This document shows, in pieces, positions 24,517 through 32,448 of a DNA stretch of 64,000 nt. Position numbers and translations under genes: made by a program. How positions within the stretch are numbered: position 1 is the stretch's first letter; the number at the start of each line of letters is the position of its first letter. The stretch lies in the NCBI RefSeq assembly GCF_019397265.1, contig NZ_CP068985.1, positions 8,960,501 to 9,024,500 on the forward strand, read 5' to 3'. The DNA is from Nonomuraea coxensis DSM 45129 (lineage in GTDB: Bacteria; Actinomycetota; Actinomycetes; Streptosporangiales; Streptosporangiaceae). Under the pieces are notes generated by a model. The model saw nothing but the letters and a program-made list of their open reading frames with translations. It made no database searches and was not told the DNA's origin.

Positions 24517-25923
24517 TCAAAGCAGGAAATAGCCCTCCGCGATGAGCGGCCTGATGGCGTCGGCGTCCGGCATCTCACCCTGTCCGACCAGCTCGGCGAT
24601 CACGTTGAGCAGCGGGCCGAGGGCCAGCTCGCCGTCGCACACGCCCGCCAGCGCGGCCTCCACGGTGCCGACCTCCCTGCTGCGCCGCAGACCCTGCGTC
24701 TGGCGCAGCACGATGCGGATCGGGTCCTCCGCGCCGGGCAGGCCGACGCGCTCGTCGAGCAGGCCGACGGCGGTGCGCAGCCGGGCCGAGTCGAGGGCGG
24801 GCGTGCGGTGGGCGGCGGCGATCGCGTCGAGCACGTCGTCGACGTAGTCACCGACCGGGAGCACGACCTGGTGGTCGAGGTGCTCCACGCGGACGACCGG
24901 ATCGAGGCTGCCGGACGCGCGCATGGTGATCCAGCCGAAGCCGATGCCCTCGACCTTGTGCTCGTCGAACCAGGACAGCCATTGGTCGTAGAGCTCGGTG
25001 TAGCGGGGGGTGCCCTGCCGGGCGGCGTCACGCAGCCACAGCTCGACGTATTCGGCCGGGTCCTGGACGTCGCGCTGCACCACCCAGCCGTCGCAGCCGG
25101 TCTCGCGCAGCCAGCCGCCCACCCGGTCGTGCCAGTCCTCGCCCTCGACGTGCAGCCAGTTGGCCAGGAAGTGAGCCTGGCCACCGGGGTTGAGGTGGCG
25201 GGGCGTGCGGCGGACCAGCTCGCGGCAGAAGGCGTCGCCGGCCTCGCCCGACTCGCGGTAGGTCAGCTTCCCCTCGCCGCCGGGCGCGATGACGAACGGC
25301 GGATTGCTCACGATCAGGTCGAACCGCTCGTCCTCGACCGGGTCGTACAGGGAGCCCGTCCGCGCCTCCACGCCCTCGACGCCGGACAGCGCCCAGCTCA
25401 GCCGGGCCAGCTCCAGGGCGCGCGGGTTGAGGTCGGTGGCGACGACCCGCTCGGCCCGCCCGGCGAGGTGCAGCACCTGGACGCCGCAGCCGGTGCCGAG
25501 GTCGAGCGCGCTGCCCACCGGGCGGCGGGTGGCGAGCTGGGCCAGGTTGGCCGAGGCCCCGCCGGCCCCCACGACGTGGTCGGGCCGCAGCGGCGGGTCG
25601 CCGGGCCGCACCTTGCGGTCGGAGACGAGGTAGCCGCCGGTCTCCCAGGGCTGCAGGTGGACCGTCGCCCGCACCTCGCCGTCGCCGGCCTCCTCGACCA
25701 GGCCAGAGTCCAGGACCTCCGGGCCGAGCGCCGCGGCGGGGACGGGGACCCCGAGCCACCACAGCCTGATCAGCGTCGCCAGGGGGTCGCCGCCGGCGGT
25801 CGCGCGCAGGGCGGGCACCAGCTCCTCGCGGGCCAGGGCCGAGGCGGCCATGCTGCCGAGCCGTTCGCGTACGCCGTCGATCGTGTAGCCGGTGTCGAGG
25901 AGGAGTTGGCGCAGTCGTTCCAC
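24517..25923 (-). CDS. SAM-dependent methyltransferase with NPPF motif
   Basis: The 468-aa protein has a ~150-residue N-terminal helical/winged region, then a class I methyltransferase core with motif I ALDLGTGCGVQVLHLAG, VVATDLNPRALELAR and the catalytic motif IVSNPPFVIAPGG. NPPF/NPPY motifs mark methyl transfer to nitrogen of nucleic-acid bases or protein glutamine (PrmC/HemK-like). A ~200-residue C-terminal extension ends EGYFLL. A target in rRNA or a release factor is possible but unproved. It is divergent from the zinc-ribbon gene. Confidence 0.85.
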   Translation of the reverse strand: MERLRQLLLDTGYTIDGVRERLGSMAASALAREELVPALRATAGGDPLATLIRLWWLGVPVPAAALGPEVLDSGLVEEAGDGEVRATVHLQPWETGGYLVSDRKVRPGDPPLRPDHVVGAGGASANLAQLATRRPVGSALDLGTGCGVQVLHLAGRAERVVATDLNPRALELARLSWALSGVEGVEARTGSLYDPVEDERFDLIVSNPPFVIAPGGEGKLTYRESGEAGDAFCRELVRRTPRHLNPGGQAHFLANWLHVEGEDWHDRVGGWLRETGCDGWVVQRDVQDPAEYVELWLRDAARQGTPRYTELYDQWLSWFDEHKVEGIGFGWITMRASGSLDPVVRVEHLDHQVVLPVGDYVDDVLDAIAAAHRTPALDSARLRTAVGLLDERVGLPGAEDPIRIVLRQTQGLRRSREVGTVEAALAGVCDGELALGPLLNVIAELVGQGEMPDADAIRPLIAEGYFLL

Positions 25924-26054
25924 CCGCCCATCCTTTCACCGTGGGCGCATGGGCATGATCCGACACCGTCAGTGCCCATACTGTTACACAAGTACCCAAC
26001 CGAACTGCAAGCGATGGGCAAGCGGGGCGCGGTATCTCTAGGGTGCACGGTACG

Positions 26055-26068
26055 ACTCCCTTAGGAGT
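26055..26068 (+). promoter_or_regulatory. Small hairpin sequestering a ribosome-binding site
   Basis: ACTCC (26055-26059) pairs with GGAGT (26064-26068) around CTTA. The 3' arm contains the AGGAG ribosome site of the following 100-aa gene, whose ATG is 7 bp on. The stem is only 5 bp, so any control of translation is speculative. Confidence 0.3.
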
Positions 26069-26075
26069 GGGTCTC

Positions 26076-26378
26076 ATGCTGATCCCTTGTTTGGCCTGCG
26101 AGTCCCGCTTCGCGCCCGACGAGTACTTCAACGCCTGCTCCGACTACAACCGCGGCCTCGACCTGGTGTCCTGGACGTGCCCTCGCTGCGGCAACCACGA
26201 CGACCTGCGGGTGCTGCCCGGCGAGCTGGGCTTCGGCTATCCGCACCGCGGGCGGTTCGACGTGCACGACCGGGTGCGGGTGCCCGGGCTGCGCCGCCAG
26301 CGGGGCGAGCTGCGGCTGGACATCTCTTTGGAGCGCTCCAGCTGGCGCGTCCACACCCGGTTGCGCCAGCCCGTCTGA
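26076..26378 (+). CDS. Small zinc-ribbon protein of unknown function
   Basis: This 100-aa protein has two CxxC knuckles near its N-terminus, CLAC (residues 5-8) and CPRC (residues 34-37), that would bind one zinc ion as a zinc ribbon. The rest is basic, with several Arg residues (VPGLRRQRGELRLDI), consistent with nucleic-acid or protein contact. The ATG at 26076 has a well-placed AGGAG. It is divergent from the methyltransferase and ends 7 bp before the convergent dehydrogenase. No family name can be given safely. Confidence 0.72.
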   Translation: MLIPCLACESRFAPDEYFNACSDYNRGLDLVSWTCPRCGNHDDLRVLPGELGFGYPHRGRFDVHDRVRVPGLRRQRGELRLDISLERSSWRVHTRLRQPV

Positions 26379-26385
26379 CGGGGGC

Positions 26386-27351
26386 TCAGGCCGGCCGGGC
26401 GAACGGCACGCCCGGCGCCTCGCCGCTCAGCACCCGCTCGATGTCGGCCACCAGCGCCTCGGCCAGCTCCTCGCGCGTCTCCCCGGTGGCCTCGCCGAGC
26501 CGGGGCGTCAGCACCACGTTCGGCAGCTTGATCAGCGGATGCGACGGATCCAGCCACTCACCCTCAAAATGGTCGAGGCCGGCGCCGCCCACCTGCCCCA
26601 GGCGCAGCGCCTCCACCAGGGCGGTCAGGTCGTGCAGCGCGCCGCGCGAGGTGTTGAGGTAGATCGCGCCCGGCCGCATCGCGCCGAACTCGGCGTAGCC
26701 GAACATGCCGCGCGTCTCGGCGGTCAGCGGCACGTGCAGCGAGACCACGTCGGACTCGGCGAGCAGCGCGGCGAAGGTGTGGGTGGCCGCGGCGACGCCG
26801 GGGTCGCAGGCGATCACCCGCATGCCGAGCCCCTCGCACCGCCAGCGCATGGCCTCGCCGACCCGGCCGAGCCCGATGATGCCGAGCGTGCGGCCGGCGA
26901 GCCGGCGTCCGCGATGGCGCTGGGAGGGGGGCACCTTGCCGCGGTGGGCGCGGCCTCCGCGCATCTCGCCGTCGGCGGTGACGATGTGCCTGCTGACCGC
27001 GAAGAGCAGCGCCAGCGTCAGCTCGGCCACCGCGTCGGCGTCGCGGTCGCCGGCGTGCAGGACGGGGACGCCGCGCTCGGCGGCGAGGTCGAGGTCGACG
27101 CTCGTGGGCGGGCCCATGACCGCCACGACGTCGAGGTCGAGGTCGAGGACCGAGGCACGGACCTGGTCCCCGTCGGTGACGAGCACGGTGGCGCCGGTCG
27201 CGACGACCAGATCGGCCAGCCGCTCGTCGGTGAAGCCGAGGTCCGGGCGCTCGGGAACCTCGGTCAGCTCGGCCACCTCGGCCAGGCGGGCGAGCGCGCG
27301 CTCCGGCAAGGCGGGCAGGACCAGAGCCCGAGGTCGTCTCACAAGCAGCAC
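26386..27351 (-). CDS. D-isomer-specific 2-hydroxyacid dehydrogenase family, catalytic His replaced
   Basis: The 321-aa protein has the two-domain fold of D-2-hydroxyacid dehydrogenases. LGIIGLGRVGEAMRW is the NAD(P)-binding GxGxxG, NTSRGALHDL supplies the substrate Arg, and GLDHFEGEW supplies the active-site Glu. The usual TPHIGG catalytic His is absent: the sequence reads LTPRLGEATGE, with Arg in its place. NAD binding should be intact, but normal hydride transfer to a 2-keto acid would be impaired unless another residue acts as the acid. It could be a divergent subfamily. It ends 7 bp from the convergent zinc-ribbon gene. Confidence 0.85.
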   Translation of the reverse strand: MLLVRRPRALVLPALPERALARLAEVAELTEVPERPDLGFTDERLADLVVATGATVLVTDGDQVRASVLDLDLDVVAVMGPPTSVDLDLAAERGVPVLHAGDRDADAVAELTLALLFAVSRHIVTADGEMRGGRAHRGKVPPSQRHRGRRLAGRTLGIIGLGRVGEAMRWRCEGLGMRVIACDPGVAAATHTFAALLAESDVVSLHVPLTAETRGMFGYAEFGAMRPGAIYLNTSRGALHDLTALVEALRLGQVGGAGLDHFEGEWLDPSHPLIKLPNVVLTPRLGEATGETREELAEALVADIERVLSGEAPGVPFARPA

Positions 27352-27403
27352 GATAACACCACGAATCGTGCTCGCTCCCTCGCTCCCCGTATTCCGGGGA
27401 GCG

Positions 27404-28000
27404 TCACCCGGGGGGCTGGCGGAGGCTGTGCCAGGCGGCCTCGCCCAGCCCCTTGATCTCCTCCTCGGTCGGCGTGTGCGCCCCCGCGAACCACAGCCGG
27501 CACATCTCCTGCGCCGGGCCCAGCCACAGGACGTAGCACATGGTCGGGTGCACCGGCTGGAGCAGCCCGTTCTTCATGTGCGGCCGCCACCAGTCGGACA
27601 CCTGGCGGAAGAACGCCCGCCGGGCCTCGGCGACCTCCGCCCCGCCCGGCTCCTGCTTGCGCGGGGGCCGCTCGCTGATGAGCAGCCGGGCCCGCTCGGG
27701 ATGTTCGCCGGCCCAGCGCATGTGGAAGGCGACGACGGCCTCGATGCCGGCGCGCGCGTCCTCGTGCTCGGTCAGCTCCGAGAGGAAGGCCGCCTGGTAG
27801 GCGTCGAGGATCTCGGCGTAGAGGACGCCGAAGACGTGCTCTTTGCTGGCGAAGTGGTGGTAGAAGCTGCCGACGCTGACACCGCTCTCCTCGCGGAGGC
27901 TGGCCAGCGTCGTGGCCGACACCCCGTCCTGGCTGAAGCGGCGGAGGGCGCCCTCGATGATGCGGGTCCGGCCGTCGCGTCCGTTCTTGACACTCTTCAC
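27404..28000 (-). CDS. TetR-family transcriptional regulator
   Basis: From GTG 28000 the protein is 198 aa, a normal TetR length. The DNA-binding domain is clear: IIEGALRRFSQDGVSATTL, then SGVSVGSFYHHFASKEHVFG. The C-terminal ligand domain is helical with a tryptophan-rich tail. The GTG overlaps the stop of the upstream acetyltransferase in GTGA, so both are made from one message. Longer reading to the left runs through the acetyltransferase in another frame and is not real coding. Confidence 0.88.
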   Translation of the reverse strand: MKSVKNGRDGRTRIIEGALRRFSQDGVSATTLASLREESGVSVGSFYHHFASKEHVFGVLYAEILDAYQAAFLSELTEHEDARAGIEAVVAFHMRWAGEHPERARLLISERPPRKQEPGGAEVAEARRAFFRQVSDWWRPHMKNGLLQPVHPTMCYVLWLGPAQEMCRLWFAGAHTPTEEEIKGLGEAAWHSLRQPPG

Positions 28001-28512
28001 ACTGTCAATGGTGTGGCAACAGAACCTTGTTCCGCAAATAGGACGGCCGGATCGATCATAGCGGTCACTTCGACCGAACCGGAGCACACCCTCATCCGGG
28101 CGTCCGGCCACACCCTGCGGACCAGCCGCAGCGCCCGGCGGTTCTCCCCCATGACGTCCATGGCGACGGTCCGCGCGCCCAGGACGAAGGCCCTGAGCAG
28201 GAGCGTACGGACCAGCCGGGGACCGAGCCCACGCCCCTGCCAGTCGTCGGTGACGACGACCGCGATCTCCACGTCGGCGGCCTCGCCCCGGTAGCTCATG
28301 GCGTGCCCGACGATCTCGCCGTCCGGCGTGGTCGCCACCAGCACGTCGCGCCGCTCGTTCACCGCGACCAGGGCGCGGATGAGGCTCGCGGCGGGCGAGG
28401 CGCAGCCGGTGAAGAAGCGCAGGGTCTGCGTGTGCAGCGACAGCCCGGTCACGAAGCGGCGGACCCGTTCCTCGTCGTCGGGCCCGGCGGGCCGGATCTG
28501 AGTTCCCAACAT
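27997..28512 (-). CDS. GNAT-family acetyltransferase
   Basis: The protein is 171 aa from ATG 28512. It carries the GNAT core AADVEIAVVVTDDWQGRGLG followed by PRLVRTLLLRAFVLGARTV; QGRGLG binds the acetyl-CoA pyrophosphate. This variant resembles the acetyltransferase modules seen in actinomycete Pat-type protein acetylases, but there is no cyclic-nucleotide domain. A TTG at 28548 would add 12 residues. It is cotranscribed with the TetR gene through a 4-bp overlap and divergent from the HxlR gene. Confidence 0.82.
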   Translation of the reverse strand: MLGTQIRPAGPDDEERVRRFVTGLSLHTQTLRFFTGCASPAASLIRALVAVNERRDVLVATTPDGEIVGHAMSYRGEAADVEIAVVVTDDWQGRGLGPRLVRTLLLRAFVLGARTVAMDVMGENRRALRLVRRVWPDARMRVCSGSVEVTAMIDPAVLFAEQGSVATPLTV

Positions 28513-28535
28513 GGACCCAGCCTGCCCGGTCGGAC

Positions 28536-28565
28536 CTGAGTCTGTCAATCGAACTCAGATATAAT
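28536..28565 (+). promoter_or_regulatory. HxlR promoter with inverted-repeat operator, probably leaderless
   Basis: A perfect TATAAT (28560-28565) lies six bases before the ATG at 28572, so transcription should begin at or beside the start codon. An inverted repeat CTGAGT-N11-ACTCAG (28536-28558) fills the region just upstream, overlapping the -35 position. This is a good place for HxlR autoregulation and for control of the divergent acetyltransferase-TetR unit. Confidence 0.65.
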
Positions 28566-28571
28566 GAAAAG

Positions 28572-29039
28572 ATGAACGTTCCCTTCCGGGTGGACAACTG
28601 CTCGATCGAGCGCACCCTGGACATCGTCGGGGAGAAATGGACCTTCCTGGTGCTGCGCGAGGCGTTCAGCGGCGTGCGGCGCTTCGCCGACATGCAGGCC
28701 ATCACCGGGGCCCCCCGCCAGGTCCTCAGCGCCCGCCTGGCCCGTCTGGTGGAGGAGGGGCTGCTGCGCAAGGAGCCCTACCGCGAGCCCGGCCAGCGGC
28801 AGCGCGACGAATACCGCCTCACCGACAAGGGCCGCGACCTCTACCCGCTGCTGGTCGCGCTCATGCACTGGGGAGACAGATACCTGGCGGACGACGACGG
28901 CCCGCCCGTGCTGCTCACCCACCGCGACTGCGGCGCGCCCATCGAACTGCACTTCCGCTGTACCGACGGCCACGAGGTGACCGGGCCGCGCGAGGTCACC
29001 CCGGTGCCCGGCGCCGGCGCGCGGGCCAGAACCGCCTGA
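28572..29039 (+). CDS. HxlR-family transcriptional regulator
   Basis: This 155-aa winged-helix regulator shows the HxlR signature: CSIERTLDIVGEKWTFLVLR, GVRRFADMQAITGAPRQVLS, then ARLARLVEEGLLRK and DEYRLTDKGRDLYPLL. The conserved N-terminal Cys (residue 10) is the redox/electrophile-sensing residue in several members. A 40-residue tail contains two more Cys residues. It likely represses its own gene and perhaps the divergent acetyltransferase unit via the CTGAGT/ACTCAG dyad. Confidence 0.92.
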   Translation: MNVPFRVDNCSIERTLDIVGEKWTFLVLREAFSGVRRFADMQAITGAPRQVLSARLARLVEEGLLRKEPYREPGQRQRDEYRLTDKGRDLYPLLVALMHWGDRYLADDDGPPVLLTHRDCGAPIELHFRCTDGHEVTGPREVTPVPGAGARARTA

Positions 29040-29091
29040 TCAGGGCGAGGCGCGTACGAGGGCACCGGCAGCTTTGCCTACCCTGGAGAGC

Positions 29092-29895
29092 GTGTACCGG
29101 ATCCTGCTGACGCGCCGATGGCTCGGGCTCACCCTGGTGGTGCTGCTCGTCATCCCCGCCTTCGTCTTCCTCGGGCGCTGGCAGTACGGGCGCTTCGAGG
29201 AGCGGTCGGCCAACAGCGAGCGGGTCACCGCCAACATCGAGGCCGCCCCGGTGCCGCTGGAGCGGCTGGCCGCCCCCGGCGGGCGGGTCGACGCCGCCGA
29301 CCGGTTCCGGCGGGTGAGCGTGGCCGGCTCCTACGACCCCGCGCACGCGCTCGTCGCACGCCGCCGGCCGCAGAACGGCCGCCCCGGCTTCTACGTCCTG
29401 ACCCCGCTCGTCACCGCCGACGGCACGGGCGTGCTGGTCAACCGGGGCTGGGTCCCGGCCGGCGCGACCGCCGACACCCCACCGGCCGTGCCCCCGCCGC
29501 CCGCCGGACAGGTAACTGTCACCGGCCGGCTACGGCAGAGCGAGACCACGGCGTCGTCCGGCATCCGCGAGGTCTCCGGCCTGCCGGCCGGGCAGGTGCT
29601 GCTGATCAACGCGGGGTCGATCGGCCGGCAGGTGCCGTACCGGCTGCTGGACGGCTACGTCGAGCTCATCTCCCAGGAGCCGGCCGGCACGCCGGCGCCC
29701 GAGCCGGTCCCCGCGCCCGACGTGGGCGCCGGCGGCGGGCTCAACCTCGCCTACGCCTTCCAGTGGTGGCTGTTCATCGGCGTGGCGATCGGCGGCTGGA
29801 TCCTGCTCCTGCGCCGCGAGCTGGCCGAACAGCGCGACGGGCAGCGGCCCGGCACGCCCGCCGAGCCCGAGGAGGCGCGGACCCCGGCGACGTAA
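29092..29895 (+). CDS. SURF1-family cytochrome oxidase assembly protein
   Basis: SURF1 proteins are membrane proteins that assist heme-a insertion and assembly of cytochrome c oxidase. The 267-aa protein has an N-terminal membrane segment (LGLTLVVLLVIPAFVFLGRW), conserved GRWQYGRFEER, VLVNRGWVPAG, and a C-terminal membrane segment ending NLAYAFQWWLFIGVAIGGW. Two TM helices with a loop outside is the family layout. The GTG at 29092 has a GGAGAG ribosome site. The phosphatase gene follows 9 bp downstream, so they may be cotranscribed. Confidence 0.93.
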   Translation: MYRILLTRRWLGLTLVVLLVIPAFVFLGRWQYGRFEERSANSERVTANIEAAPVPLERLAAPGGRVDAADRFRRVSVAGSYDPAHALVARRRPQNGRPGFYVLTPLVTADGTGVLVNRGWVPAGATADTPPAVPPPPAGQVTVTGRLRQSETTASSGIREVSGLPAGQVLLINAGSIGRQVPYRLLDGYVELISQEPAGTPAPEPVPAPDVGAGGGLNLAYAFQWWLFIGVAIGGWILLLRRELAEQRDGQRPGTPAEPEEARTPAT

Positions 29896-29904
29896 GGTGA
29901 TGGG

Positions 29905-30648
29905 GTGATCCGCCACATCGAGTTCGCCAACCTCTGCAACTTCCGTGACATGGGTGGATACCCCACCGCCGACGGCCGCGCCGTCCAGTGGCAGCGGCTC
30001 TACCGGGCCGACTCGCTCGGCTGGCTCGACCGGGACGACCTGGCCGTCTTCCGCGCGCTGCGCGTGCGTACGGTCATCGACCTGCGCCACCCGTTCGAGA
30101 TCGAAAGGATGGGGCGGGTCCCCGAGAGCGAGGGGCAGCGCTACCACAACCTGCCCATCGAGGGCCGCCGCTGGGACGTCAACGCCTACGACGAGGCGCT
30201 CGGCGTGGCCCGCTACCTCGCCGACCGCTACCTGGAGGTCACCGAGGACGGCGTCGCCAACCTGCGCACGGCCCTGGAGACGATCGCCGACGCCGGCAAC
30301 GCGCCCGTGGTGATCCACTGCGCGGCCGGCAAGGACCGCACCGGCGTGCTGGCCGCGCTGGTGCTCTCGCTCATAGGGGTGAGCGAGGACGACATCGTGG
30401 CGGACTACGCGCTCACCGGCCTGGTCACCGAGCGCTTCATCGCCGACTGGCGGCGGCGGCACCCCGACGCGGCGCTCTGGCCGGGCTTCGGGCTCGCCCC
30501 GGCCGAGGCGATGCGCTTCTTCCTGACCGATCTGGCGGCCAGGCACGGCTCGCCCGAGCGGTACGTCTCGCAGGTCGTGGGCCTCTCCCCCGACGCGGTC
30601 GGCGAGCTGCGCCGGCACCTGCTGACTGAAACCCGGCCGCGAGGGTAG
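29905..30648 (+). CDS. Tyrosine/serine protein phosphatase, PtpB-like
   Basis: The 247-aa protein belongs to the bacterial tyrosine phosphatase family that includes mycobacterial PtpB. FRDMGGYPTADGR is the N-terminal family motif, and the catalytic P-loop is HCAAGKDRTG with nucleophile Cys and phosphate-binding Arg (CX5R). RTVIDLRHPFEIE is also typical. It would remove phosphate from tyrosine, serine or phosphoinositides. It starts with GTG 9 bp after SURF1. No secretion signal is visible. Confidence 0.9.
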   Translation: MIRHIEFANLCNFRDMGGYPTADGRAVQWQRLYRADSLGWLDRDDLAVFRALRVRTVIDLRHPFEIERMGRVPESEGQRYHNLPIEGRRWDVNAYDEALGVARYLADRYLEVTEDGVANLRTALETIADAGNAPVVIHCAAGKDRTGVLAALVLSLIGVSEDDIVADYALTGLVTERFIADWRRRHPDAALWPGFGLAPAEAMRFFLTDLAARHGSPERYVSQVVGLSPDAVGELRRHLLTETRPRG

Positions 30649-30840
30649 AGGGCGCCGCAGGGTCCGCGCGAGCAGCATCCTCGCCGGAACGGGCGGACCC
30701 GACCCGCCCGGGATCGTCCGGCGATCCCCCTCCCCGGCGATCCCGGGCCCGGCGAGACCCCGGCTGTCCGGCGGGTTCGGAGACCCAACGGATACGTCGC
30801 AGCTTGTTCGACGTTATCCCGTCGTCGTACGGTTACCTGC

Positions 30841-32037
30841 GTGACTACGCCGCTGCTCCCCGACCCTGAACCCCGGCGGCGCGACTATGTGATCATCTCA
30901 GCCGACGATCACCTGATCGAGCCGCCCGACCTCTTCGACGACCGACTGCCGGAGAAATACGCCGACGTCGCGCCCAAGGTCGTGGAGACGGAGGCGGGTC
31001 ACCAGGTCTGGCGTTACGGCGGCGCCACCTACCCGTGCGCCGGCATCGACGTCGGCGCCGGCCTGCCCCGTGAGCAGTGGACGCTCGATCCGGTCCGTTT
31101 CGAGAACATGCGCCCCGGTTGTCACGACATCGAGGCCCGCGTCCAGGACATGGACGTGGCCGGCATCTGGGCCGCGCTGTGCTTCCCCGGCATGCTCGCC
31201 CAGCAGGCCGGCATGCCGTTCGCGAGGACCCGCGACCAGGAGCTCGGCCTCGCGCTGGTGCGCGCGTGGAACGACTGGCACATCGACGTGTGGGCGGGCA
31301 CCTACCCCGAGCGGATCATCGGCCTGCAGCTCCCGTGGCTGCCCGACCCCGACGTGGCCGCCAAGGAGATCCGGGCCAACGCCGCGCGCGGCTTCAAGGC
31401 CGTGGTCTTCCCCGAGTTCCCCAACCGGATGCGGCTGCCGTCGATCCACACCGGCCACTGGGACCCGTTCTTCGCCGCCTGCGAGGAGACGGGCACCGTC
31501 GTGTGCCTGCACACCAGCGACTCCTCGTGGTCGCCCGTGCCCTCCCCCGACACGCCCATCGAGGCCATCACCACGCTGATGCCCACCACCGCCATGTTCG
31601 CCTGCGCCGACTGGCTGTGGTCGGGAGTGCCGCTGCGCTTCCCCTCGCTGCGCGTCCTCATCGTGGAGGGCGGCGTGGGCTGGCTGCCGCTGCTGGCCGA
31701 GCGCGCCGACTACGCCCTCGACCACCCGGTGGCGGGCGAGGCGTCCTGGGACGGCGGGCTCAAGCCGAGCGAGGTGCTGCGCCGCAACTTCTTCTTCGGC
31801 ACGCGCGACGACCACGCGCTGTCGGGGGTGCGGCTCGCGGTCGGGCTCGACCACGTGCTGCAGGAGAGCGGCTATCCGCACTCCGACTCGACCTGGCCCG
31901 ACACGCAGAAGGCCGTCGCGCGCAACCTCGGCCCGCTGCCGCCCGCGGACATCGCCCGGGTGGCGTACGGCAACGCGGCCCGCCTGTTCGGGCACCCGCT
32001 GCCGTCGCGGGCCTGGCTGCGCATGGAGGAGATCTAG
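30841..32037 (+). CDS. Amidohydrolase-2 family protein
   Basis: The 398-aa protein is a TIM-barrel metal-dependent hydrolase or decarboxylase of the amidohydrolase-2 family. Candidate metal ligands are the His in ISADDHLIEPP near the N-terminus, the His in VVCLHTSDSSW, and the Asp/His in GLDHVLQESGYPHSD. Such enzymes act on aromatic or heterocyclic carboxylic acids; the substrate is unknown. The preceding gap (30649-30840) ends in AT-richer sequence just before the GTG, where the promoter must lie. Its TAG overlaps the stop of the convergent DUF1232 gene in CTAG. Confidence 0.87.
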   Translation: MTTPLLPDPEPRRRDYVIISADDHLIEPPDLFDDRLPEKYADVAPKVVETEAGHQVWRYGGATYPCAGIDVGAGLPREQWTLDPVRFENMRPGCHDIEARVQDMDVAGIWAALCFPGMLAQQAGMPFARTRDQELGLALVRAWNDWHIDVWAGTYPERIIGLQLPWLPDPDVAAKEIRANAARGFKAVVFPEFPNRMRLPSIHTGHWDPFFAACEETGTVVCLHTSDSSWSPVPSPDTPIEAITTLMPTTAMFACADWLWSGVPLRFPSLRVLIVEGGVGWLPLLAERADYALDHPVAGEASWDGGLKPSEVLRRNFFFGTRDDHALSGVRLAVGLDHVLQESGYPHSDSTWPDTQKAVARNLGPLPPADIARVAYGNAARLFGHPLPSRAWLRMEEI

Positions 32038-32384
32038 ACCTCCCCCTCCACCCTGCCGAGGATGATCCGGCGCTCGTGCTCGACGTAGCGGCCGCTCTCG
32101 CCGAGGAGGGCGGTCGCCAGCCACAGGAACACGCCGAAGTCGTCGGCGACGCCGATCAGCGTGAGGAAGTCGGGGACGATGTCGATCGGCGAGATGATGT
32201 AGACCACGCCGAGGGCGATGAGGCCGAGCCGGCCCTTGCCCATGCCGCCGTACTCTCCGCGCATCACCGCGCGCACCATGCGCGGGATGGCGCGCACCCT
32301 GGTCATCAGAGCGGGCGATCCAGGCTTGGTCACCTCGCGGTACGTGCGCCACGCCGCCGCTGCCCGTGCTGCCTTAGCCATCAT
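32034..32384 (-). CDS. DUF1232 (YkvA) family small membrane protein
   Basis: The 116-aa protein contains the DUF1232 core, GLIALGVVYIISPIDIVPDF followed by LIGVADD, which forms a membrane hairpin. The N-terminus is basic and the C-terminus polar. The family is widespread and its role is not known; some members affect membrane or stress phenotypes. The start region has adjacent Met codons, so the first residue is uncertain by a few positions. Its stop overlaps that of the amidohydrolase gene. Confidence 0.88.
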   Translation of the reverse strand: MMAKAARAAAAWRTYREVTKPGSPALMTRVRAIPRMVRAVMRGEYGGMGKGRLGLIALGVVYIISPIDIVPDFLTLIGVADDFGVFLWLATALLGESGRYVEHERRIILGRVEGEV

Positions 32385-32448
32385 GCCAACCCCCTACCCC
32401 CGGTTTTTCACGATATAACGCGACGCGGAGGTGAGAGGTTCCTGACGA

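Noticed and set aside
28001..28771. N-terminal extension of the TetR frame at 27404-28000
   Set aside because: The upstream text is the acetyltransferase region in another frame. The GTG at 28000 with GTGA coupling gives a normal TetR length.
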